Source: Chondrus crispus
Lineage: Eukaryota > Rhodophyta > Florideophyceae > Gigartinales > Gigartinaceae
Length of the DNA: 49,127 bases
Direction: 5' to 3'
Assembly: GCF_000350225.1 (NCBI RefSeq)
Contig: NW_005179142.1
Coordinates: forward strand, 78,971 to 128,097
In this document: positions 42,538 through 49,127 of the stretch, in pieces
Layout of the letters: the number at the start of each line of letters is the position of its first letter
Numbering within the stretch: the stretch's first letter is position 1
Program-made: the position numbers and the translations under genes
The notes under the pieces: generated by a model
The model's input: the letters and a program-made list of their open reading frames with translations, nothing else
What the model was told of the DNA's origin: nothing
Database searches by the model: none

Positions 42538-43352
42538 GGCTGGCGAGAGAGAGGTATATGGCAGACATTCGATGATGGCTTAAATTGCGATGTAGAGACA
42601 GAGCAGACTGCTTCTTCTAAAACTGTAATAGTGTTGTGAAAAAATGTGAATCGTCACGAACACTACAAATAAGAGTTGCCCTGCCCCTGGGATATGTGAC
42701 TGTGTCGATCCTCTGTAAAGAATGCTATACAAGGAGAACTCTTGTGCATAGCAAAAGTAACCTCATATTGCTGTGCACTAAATGATTCGATGGTGCATGC
42801 AGAAGCAGAAGACTTCGTGGAAGAAAGGAGTGGCTCAGGTGCAAAATCAAGAGAGCAAATTACCCGGCGTAGTCATGTATCATTTCGAACGGTAAAATTC
42901 ATTTCAACACAGGAACAAAAACGGAATAGTGCGTTTTCCTTTTAAACCATTACTGTACATTCGTTCATTGCAAAGTCAGCAGTCTTCATGTTTTTTCCAC
43001 TTTCATCATTTTTCTTACAACATTGATGGCAACAGCGCTGGCTTGCACAAGGACGGCGTGCTTGACCAAATGTGGAGCTTCAATGCTCGTCTTCCTGACG
43101 GGCAGTTCAGAAATTGCGTGAGACCAAAACAACGGGGAAAGAAACTGCACTTAGGACAACAAGAACTACTGACGCGCGATGCTCTCAAAACATGTAGAGC
43201 ATAATCAGATGTACTGCTATGACTATGGTCGCATGTCGATGGAGCATAAAAGTAAGACTACACAACGGTGCGAGATGCTCTGCATCGGTAGCGTAACTCT
43301 ATGTATACATCTCTCCTCTTTATTAGTGGATCAGCGCGAAATTGTAGATGAA
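42538..43352. other. Intergenic, no gene seen
   Basis: About 800 bp upstream of the helical-protein gene and downstream of the Rieske gene. It contains a lone 14-bp copy (42674-42687) of the arm of the small inverted-repeat element at 16652-16760, and a TACTGTACA word at about 42951. Confidence 0.45.
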
Positions 43353-44111
43353 CTATCCCAAAATAATCTTGGTATCTTCTTCTTCAAACCTGTAAGTCGG
43401 GACGTCAAGGTTCAAGGGGGCTGGCCCCTTGCGAATGCGCCCCGAAATGTCGTAATGCGATCCATGGCAAGGGCAGAACCAGCCGTGGTAATCGCCCGCA
43501 TTGGCAATAGGCACACAGCCAAGATGGGTACATACTCCCACGACGACGAGCCACTCTGGCTTTTGCACACGTGACAAATCAGTCTCCGGATGACGCAGAA
43601 CGACGTCATCATCCTTCTTGGCAAGCTCGATCTCTGCGTCCGTGCGATGGCGAATGAAGACGGGCTTGCCGCGCCACTTAATCGTGGCCGACTCTCCCAG
43701 TGGAATGGCGCCTAACTCGACTTCGACCGAGCCCATTGCGAGGACGTCTGCGGAGGCGGACATGGTGTAGATGAGCTTAAGGACGAGGACGCGGGCGGCG
43801 GAGGCGGCGATGAATTTGGTAGTGCCGAGGACCATGTAGGTGAAGGCGCGCTTGGTGGGATCGCCGGGCATGTAGCGATGGGGGTGGTTGTGGTAGTCAT
43901 CGATGTAACCGACGGGCAGGGCGCCGGGGCCGCGCGGTGACACGAGCTCGGTGGAGGTGGAGGCCGCGCCGAGAGTGCCCGCGTTGGCGACGGTGGGGGG
44001 GGATGTGGCGACGGCGCGCAGACCTTGCGATGGGAGGGATCGAGCGTTGAAGGAGGAGGAGTGGGAGGCTAGGCGGCGGGCGGCGCCGCCCCAGCGGGTG
44101 AGAAAGGACAT
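43353..44111 (-). CDS. Rieske iron-sulfur subunit of mitochondrial cytochrome bc1 complex
   Basis: 252 residues from the Met at 44111, which opens a classic mitochondrial presequence ([20 protein letters not shown]); the frame runs upstream to 44228 without content. After an N-terminal linker, one membrane helix (about [20 protein letters not shown]) is followed by the hinge and the Rieske domain. The cluster ligands are in CTHLGC and CPCHGSHYD, including the disulfide cysteines, and the end [14 protein letters not shown] is standard. It moves electrons from ubiquinol to cytochrome c1 in complex III. The bc1-type ends and presequence separate it from the plastid b6f PetC. Confidence 0.95.
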   Translation of the reverse strand: MSFLTRWGGAARRLASHSSSFNARSLPSQGLRAVATSPPTVANAGTLGAASTSTELVSPRGPGALPVGYIDDYHNHPHRYMPGDPTKRAFTYMVLGTTKFIAASAARVLVLKLIYTMSASADVLAMGSVEVELGAIPLGESATIKWRGKPVFIRHRTDAEIELAKKDDDVVLRHPETDLSRVQKPEWLVVVGVCTHLGCVPIANAGDYHGWFCPCHGSHYDISGRIRKGPAPLNLDVPTYRFEEEDTKIILG

Positions 44112-44770
44112 CGCGGGGGGAGTACGGGGGATGGACGGGGGAGGGATGCGGTAGGATTGGAGTGGGAGGTGGCAATGACGGGCAGGCGAAAGAGATGGCA
44201 ATTGGCGATCGGAGAGGAATGTGGACAATGCGGCAGCTCGATTGCCGTTGCGCCAATTGTGGCCGCAGTCCTCACATTTGCCCCTTAATTACACTAATTC
44301 GTCTAGACACTAACAAATTTCCCACACCTCCTTTTTAATTTCTCCGTCCTTCTACTCGCCTCACTTTTCCCACTTTTCAGAGGCTCTCAGACTCCTTTAG
44401 CATCTCGTGCATCCCCGCAAGCCGCAGCATCAGCGTTTGGTAGAGCGGTGCAACTTCTAACAATCAAAACAGCTCCTGTTCTACCATGCCGCAGTCCTCT
44501 CTTTTTTCTCCTCCAATTTTCCTTCCTTCTCTCGCTCGTTCTTCCTCCCTCTGCCGCTTCTATGTCAAACCATCTTACATTGTTTTTTGCCTTTCAATAT
44601 CGCTTCTATACGACTTTGACACAGTTCTGGCGAGTTCCTCAGACAGATGCTTTTGCGGAGAAGGCATCGAAAAATTTCCTTGTCCAAGGTTCTCTAACGC
44701 AGGGATGTGCACATCCAAGCTCTTGCGCCGTATCGAAAAGATATCCGTTACCAGCCAACACTCCCCCTTT
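44112..44770. other. Upstream region of the Rieske gene
   Basis: About 660 bp with no supported gene. The 14-bp word TCGTCTAGACACTA at 44299-44312 is identical to the right end of the inverted-repeat element near 10.2 kb. A long pyrimidine-rich stretch follows at 44330-44560. Confidence 0.45.
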
Positions 44771-45760
44771 CTATTGCTTTTTTGGCAACGCCTTCAACTT
44801 TTCTTGCAACTGCGGCACGGCGTCAAACAAATCTGCAACCAACCCATAATCCGCCACCTGAAAGATTGGCGCCTCCTCGTCCTTATTAATAGCGACGATG
44901 ACCTTGGAGTCCTTCATGCCAGCCAGATGCTGAATCGCACCTGAGATCCCAACTCCAATGTACAGCTCCGGCGCGACGACCTTCCCCGTCTGCCCCACTT
45001 GCATATCGTTAGCCACCCACCCCAGATCCACTGCGGCGCGCGTTGCCCCAACAGCGCCGCCCAGCTCATCCGCAATCTCCTCCAGCAGCTTAAAATTGTC
45101 CCCGCTCTTCAGCCCCCTGCCACCAGCCACCACCACCCCAGCCGCGGTCAAGTCCGGGCGGCTGCTCTCGGTGCGGTCCTCTCCGACCCACCTTGACTGC
45201 CCACCCCCCGCCTCCTCCGGTGCCGCCAGGCTCGAAACCTCCGCCAGCCCCTCGGAGCGCTCCGCGACGGGCTCGAAAGCCGTAGGGCGCACCGTGAGCA
45301 GGATCGTGCTCTCCTTTGACCGCACCGTCGCCAGCGCGTTCCCCGCGTAAATCGGGCGCACAAACACCTCGCCCCCCCCGTCCTCCTTCACCTCGATGAC
45401 GTCCGACACCGTGGACACGCCTAGCACTCCGGCCACGCGCGGCAGCACGTTCTTGCCGAACGTCGTCGATGCCGCCACGACGTGCCGGTACGCGCCACTC
45501 CCCAGCTGCGCCTGCACGATCGGCGCCGCGTACTCCGCCGTCAGCGGCTGGTCCGCGCCGCCAACGATCACGGACGACACGCCCTCCCATGCAGCCGCCG
45601 CATTGGCGTCGGCTGAGGACGACCGCCCGAGAAGTAATACGTCGACTGCGGAAGACGAAGCGCAGGCCTGCGCGGCGCGCACGGCGCTGCGCACGGCGAC
45701 CGTCGCCCCGTCGGCGACCACGAGCGCGGCGGCGGAAGCGCGTCCGGCAGCGGCGCTCAT
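44771..45760 (-). CDS. Electron transfer flavoprotein, alpha subunit
   Basis: 329 residues. ETF collects electrons from mitochondrial acyl-CoA dehydrogenases and passes them to ETF-ubiquinone oxidoreductase. The N-terminal domain begins ALVVADGATV. The C-terminal FAD domain is unmistakable: VVAGGRGLKSGDNFKLLEEI, VGATRAAVDLGW, QVGQTGKVVAPELYI, GISGAIQHLAGMKDS and INKDEEAPIFQVADYGLVAD. The ATG at 45760 is the first in frame after a TAG at 45808-45806 and leaves no mitochondrial presequence, which is odd for this protein. A presequence-like peptide is encoded just upstream in another frame (from 45863), so the true start may lie beyond a small frameshift or intron. Confidence 0.92.
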   Translation of the reverse strand: MSAAAGRASAAALVVADGATVAVRSAVRAAQACASSSAVDVLLLGRSSSADANAAAAWEGVSSVIVGGADQPLTAEYAAPIVQAQLGSGAYRHVVAASTTFGKNVLPRVAGVLGVSTVSDVIEVKEDGGGEVFVRPIYAGNALATVRSKESTILLTVRPTAFEPVAERSEGLAEVSSLAAPEEAGGGQSRWVGEDRTESSRPDLTAAGVVVAGGRGLKSGDNFKLLEEIADELGGAVGATRAAVDLGWVANDMQVGQTGKVVAPELYIGVGISGAIQHLAGMKDSKVIVAINKDEEAPIFQVADYGLVADLFDAVPQLQEKLKALPKKQ

Positions 45761-46055
45761 CGTGACGTAGAGATGTTGTCGAAAGGGGTCGCGGGATTGA
45801 GACGACTATTCGCTTTCGCAGCGTGAAGCAGCGGAGGAGCACATGAAATCGTTCAGTCGCCATTGGATGTAGAGTCGGTACGTGTATGGTTGATGCAATC
45901 ATAATTGGGCCGCTTTTTGATCCCGCCGCGGGGACACCGTGCGAGATGACCCGCAGCAGGAGAAAAGATCAAAGTCTTACTCGCTTCGTCTAGCTCGTTG
46001 GGGACGGGGAGCTCGTGATAGATACCGCTCGCGTCTTTGACTCTCAAAGGAACAA
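45761..46055. promoter_or_regulatory. Divergent promoter of ETF-alpha and the ABM/Fe-ADH gene
   Basis: 295 bp separate the two start codons. No TATA box or repeated motif was recognised. Part of it (45761-45863) may instead code for the ETF-alpha presequence. Confidence 0.45.
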
Positions 46056-48521
46056 ATGGCGTTACGCTCGCCCGCATTCGCAGCTCCCATCCTCGTCTCC
46101 AAGCGGCCGCGCAGCCTCTCCGTCTCCACGGGTTCCTTCTTGCGCCGTTTGTGCCTCTGCAAACGCTATCGCCATGCGCTCCGCCTGGCTCCCAACTCTC
46201 TCCACGCCACCCACACCCTGCGAATGTCCGCCGACGACTCGATCGTCCGCTCCGCCCCGGACAACAAGGGCCACGTGGACGCGCCCGACTTCATCCCAGC
46301 GGGCGCCTTTACCATCTGCCTGAAAGTCAAGACGCGCCAAGCCGTCTCCGTCGCGGATGCCAAGGCCGTGCTAGCAGAGTATGCGCGCTCGACCTGCTCG
46401 GAGCCCGGCGTGCTGCGGTGCGATGTGCTATACCAGGTCACGTCCCTGGGGACGCCGAAGGGCCGCTTTTATCACATCTGGATCGCGTTTGAACACGCTG
46501 CCGCGTACACGGCCCATGAGAAGACCACCCACGCTGCCAGGTTAAGGCTGTTGCTGGAGAACCCGGCAGGGGGGGATTGTGCTGTGGCGCTGACCAAGCT
46601 GTCGTACCAGTCGAGCATTCTCGAGGCGCTGCGGCCGTCGGCGGAGGGATGGCGGTCGGGCATTGATTACAACGTCGAGACGGATGATGAGAGGAATCAG
46701 AGGATGGCAGACGCCACTATGAATTTGATACGAGGGGATAGTCCTACGGTGTCGGACAACATGCGCAAGTCGTTGGACGTGCTTGTCTCCAGTGTGGGGC
46801 TTGAAAACGTCACCGTACTTGTCGCGTCCGCTACGGCCGTGTCGAGTGATGCCGTCCCGTCATTGACGGGAATTTGCGAGCAATACGCCGAAGACCTGGA
46901 AAAGAGCATCAGCGTTGTTCGCACGGGAATTCTGGCGGAGCGAAACAACGCTCGAAGAATCGTCGTTATCACAGTGCATGATTCTAAGCGCGAGGACGGC
47001 GCTTTCTTTGACACTGACATGGCTGCAGACCTCATCGATGACGATGGATGGTCCGTCAGCCGTTACTTTCCTGTTTTTCCAGATAAGATTGGATGGGAAA
47101 AGCCGTCAACCCTGCTCGACCAGGAAGAGGAGCCAGCGGGAGATGAAGCTTTAAGCTTTCTAGGACCAGTTGGAGAGGCGCCGGAAGGTGTCCTTATAAC
47201 TGCGCCTTCCTCTGCGCCTTTGTCCATACCGACCTCAGATTGCCGGCTTTTGCAAGGTGCAGGAGCTTTTGACGAGTTGAAGAAAGTCATTAGAGAAATA
47301 ACGGGCAAGGAAGACGGCGAAATTAAGTCCATGATCATCTGTGGTTGGAATGCTGGAAGGGTGCAACCCTTGCTTGTTCAACTGCAACTGGTAAAGGAAA
47401 AAGACCCTGGCGTTATCTCGTTCAAGTTTGGCCTGTCTGTAGAGGATTGCGATGCAAGCATTGAACGATTGAAGAAGGGAACTGCGTTTATCAAGGAGCA
47501 TGAGCCTGATGTGATACTTGGGTATGGAGGGGGGGCTGTCATGGATATGACGAAGGCGCTCGGACTCCTCGGCAACGCCTCCTTTGATGAAATAGACGAA
47601 TCTGTGCGCCAAATTAATGCCGCTGCTGATACTTGTATGCCAAGGGTACGCGTCAGTGTCTCTACAAGGCCTATCCCTGTCGTGCTGATACCGACCACGA
47701 TCGGTGCTGGGGCAGAAATGACAGATTTGTGTGTTTTCAAAGCGAATTTGGCCACAGGTGCCCCTCGGAGGATATGTGTAGACTTTGGAAGTGAAAACAA
47801 CGTTTTAAGGATTGCAAATGACAGAGTGATACTCAGTGATTCCCGCCTCATTGGCCCTCGGATCTTGTACGGAATTCACGCAGCACATGGAGCACTCATG
47901 CTTATTTGCAGAGGCATTGATGTTCTCCTGTCTTTGTATGACCAAGCAGGCCATCAAGGAGTCAAACAAGCGGAAGAAGCTGTAGCAGGTACATCTGAAG
48001 TTCTGATGGATATATATCGCGAACCAAGAAAAGCAAGCGGGCAGACGAGAGACCCGCTCGCATATGCACAGACGAAAGTGGGTCTAGCCGCAGACTGCGC
48101 TGGGAAACTTGGCCTAGTGGCGAAGTTATCGCTAGCTGCCGTAGACGAAATAATCGATGAGTTGTACCCCCGTTGCTTCCGCGCAATATTTATTCGAGTT
48201 ACGGCGGCCCTCTTGACGAAGATCATCTCGTTGGAAAAAGACGAAGCATGTCGCATATTTGCTGATCACGTGGCAAAAGCGATGCTTGTTCAAACACCTC
48301 AGCAGGCTGTGCAGAGGCTTTTGAGAAGGGCCGAGGATGTTGATGTTCCCCTTTTACCGAGGTTGGGGCTCCTTCATAGGACTGTGCCGTCGGCTGCTGC
48401 ACATGCCGTGAAAGCTATCTTGCTAGAGCCAGAATTGAGCTCACTGGAGCACAGGCTAGCGGATGAGACACTTTTGCAGGACGTCTTACATGATGCAATA
48501 GACCAGGACTACGAACTTTGA
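46056..48521 (+). CDS. Fusion protein: two ABM-like domains plus Fe-alcohol-dehydrogenase-like domain
   Basis: 821 residues. The first 56 are basic and Ser/Leu/Arg-rich, a likely organelle transit peptide; a second Met is at 57. Residues about 82-187 match an antibiotic-biosynthesis-monooxygenase (ABM) ferredoxin-like barrel: AFTICLKVKT, EPGVLRCDVLYQV, FYHIWIAFEHAAAYTAHEKTTHAAR. About 250-345 repeats the pattern weakly (VTVLVASATAV to RIVVITVHDS). From about 395 to the end is an iron-ADH/dehydroquinate-synthase-like fold with the nucleotide loop GYGGGAVMDMTKAL and PTTIGAGAEMTD. The usual metal site TGxDAxxH is replaced by YGIHAAHGA (605-613), and the His-rich helix that should follow has none. 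It is therefore probably not a working Fe-ADH; function unknown. Confidence 0.75.
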   Translation: MALRSPAFAAPILVSKRPRSLSVSTGSFLRRLCLCKRYRHALRLAPNSLHATHTLRMSADDSIVRSAPDNKGHVDAPDFIPAGAFTICLKVKTRQAVSVADAKAVLAEYARSTCSEPGVLRCDVLYQVTSLGTPKGRFYHIWIAFEHAAAYTAHEKTTHAARLRLLLENPAGGDCAVALTKLSYQSSILEALRPSAEGWRSGIDYNVETDDERNQRMADATMNLIRGDSPTVSDNMRKSLDVLVSSVGLENVTVLVASATAVSSDAVPSLTGICEQYAEDLEKSISVVRTGILAERNNARRIVVITVHDSKREDGAFFDTDMAADLIDDDGWSVSRYFPVFPDKIGWEKPSTLLDQEEEPAGDEALSFLGPVGEAPEGVLITAPSSAPLSIPTSDCRLLQGAGAFDELKKVIREITGKEDGEIKSMIICGWNAGRVQPLLVQLQLVKEKDPGVISFKFGLSVEDCDASIERLKKGTAFIKEHEPDVILGYGGGAVMDMTKALGLLGNASFDEIDESVRQINAAADTCMPRVRVSVSTRPIPVVLIPTTIGAGAEMTDLCVFKANLATGAPRRICVDFGSENNVLRIANDRVILSDSRLIGPRILYGIHAAHGALMLICRGIDVLLSLYDQAGHQGVKQAEEAVAGTSEVLMDIYREPRKASGQTRDPLAYAQTKVGLAADCAGKLGLVAKLSLAAVDEIIDELYPRCFRAIFIRVTAALLTKIISLEKDEACRIFADHVAKAMLVQTPQQAVQRLLRRAEDVDVPLLPRLGLLHRTVPSAAAHAVKAILLEPELSSLEHRLADETLLQDVLHDAIDQDYEL

Positions 48522-48975
48522 GGCAGGTTGCACAGAAGCGCGTTGATGTGATCCCTGAGCTTGCACTGACGCACCACGAGCGAGTTTTCTTTATTAAAGA
48601 GGGCGGCGACTGACGGCCACATTTTTTTTATTGTTTCGGTGTTTCAAGTAATGTTGCGAAGAACGCTTGTAGAATAAGCTGTTTACAAAGTCTCGTTAAG
48701 ACACGAAGCGCAAGAAAGCACTGCAGAACGAAGTCGAGGGTGTGGCGGCCTGCCCTTGTGGAGCTGGAACACCCTCAGAAATATCGCGAGGCAGATTGAG
48801 AGAAGGTATCGTTCTTCTCAAGTGCCGACCATCCATCTCCTGACCAACCCCTCCCACCAACCCCTTGCCGAGCCGCTCTAATGATGAGCGTGTACCGAGC
48901 GTGAACACAGGCCAAGTCACTGGTACGGGGAATTGCCCCGCAGACACGCAAGCATGACACACGGACTGGCACACC
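48522..48975. other. Non-coding right flank
   Basis: 3' flank of the fusion gene followed by sequence in which I see no gene. Confidence 0.45.
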
Positions 48976-49127
48976 CCCTTCCTGCTTTAGCCGCGTTAAG
49001 AGCGACTGGGGGGGAGAGGATACCTCGAATCTGCAGCAAACCAAGCCCAAAGGCTGATACAGGTCCCCAGCTCCCTTCCTGCTTAGCCGCGTTAAGAGCG
49101 ACTGGGGGGGGGGGGGGGGGGGGGGGG
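48976..49127. repeat. Direct repeat of 38-39 bp, second copy ending in a run of 24 G
   Basis: CCCTTCCTGCTT(T)AGCC, GCGTTAAGAGCGACT and GGGGGGG occur at 48976-49014 and again from 49073. They differ by a single T. In the second copy the G run continues for 24 bases to the window end. This may be a true subterminal repeat or a place where the assembly stopped in a homopolymer. Confidence 0.75.

Noticed and set aside
45090..45902. 270-codon minus-strand frame overlapping ETF-alpha
   Set aside because: Beyond its first 40 residues it is an Arg/Gly-rich shadow of the ETF-alpha codons. Only its N-terminal peptide is of interest and is reported as a finding.
1..49127. tRNA and rRNA genes
   Set aside because: I looked for GGTTCGA-type T-arms and rRNA-like blocks and found none with matching stems; a dedicated scan could still find one.

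Overview
The window looks like nuclear DNA of a photosynthetic eukaryote. A red alga (Rhodophyta) is my best guess: it fits intron-free genes that mix plastid-type proteins (DapF, an Obg-type GTPase, a YqgF/RuvX homologue), mitochondrial proteins (Rieske subunit, ETF-alpha) and nuclear machinery (MED7, a DDX52/Rok1-type helicase), set between gene-poor stretches full of pogo/Tigger-like transposons. The taxonomic call is inference; there is no rRNA or organelle marker to fix it.

Left arm (1-5086) is a nest of mobile elements. A GC-rich LTR retrotransposon lies on the minus strand: a 608-bp LTR (2366-2973), a possible primer binding site, then a Gag reading frame that opens at 2236 and runs off the left edge with no stop (at least 745 codons). 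It abuts, and apparently sits inside, the left terminal inverted repeat of a pogo/Tigger-like element (2974-5086) whose transposase carries one frameshift and one stop.

First gene island (5500-12431): a type II membrane glycosyltransferase (+), an ETHE1-type persulfide dioxygenase (-), a 489-bp inverted-repeat element bearing three CCTCATATGAGG palindromes, and a probably plastid-targeted FAD monooxygenase (+). A gene desert follows (12432-21614). It holds a 17-bp minisatellite split by a 936-bp deleted pogo element with TA target duplication, and a small inverted-repeat element. A C2H2 zinc-finger gene (21615-22733) and a third, decayed pogo/jerky-type transposase (26040-23833, minus) come next, then 3 kb with no recognisable gene.

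Right arm (29169-48521) is the dense gene island: MED7 (+), YqgF/RuvX (-) and diaminopimelate epimerase (+) back to back, Obg GTPase (-), a DDX52/Rok1-type helicase (+), an OFA-like MFS transporter (+), an unknown helical protein (-), mitochondrial Rieske protein (-), ETF-alpha (-), and a large protein that joins one clear and one weaker ABM domain to an iron-alcohol-dehydrogenase-like domain lacking the usual metal ligands. The last two are divergent. The window ends in a repeated 38-39 bp sequence and a run of 24 G, probably a contig end.

The genes are mostly single-cistron housekeeping functions and do not form one pathway. Links are loose: Rieske and ETF-alpha both feed mitochondrial electron transport, YqgF and DapF share a short divergent promoter, and the Obg and YqgF homologues are both bacterial-type RNA/ribosome factors likely to work in organelles. 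No coherent defence, biosynthetic or CRISPR system is visible. The most unusual items are the ABM/Fe-ADH fusion and the nested transposon structures.
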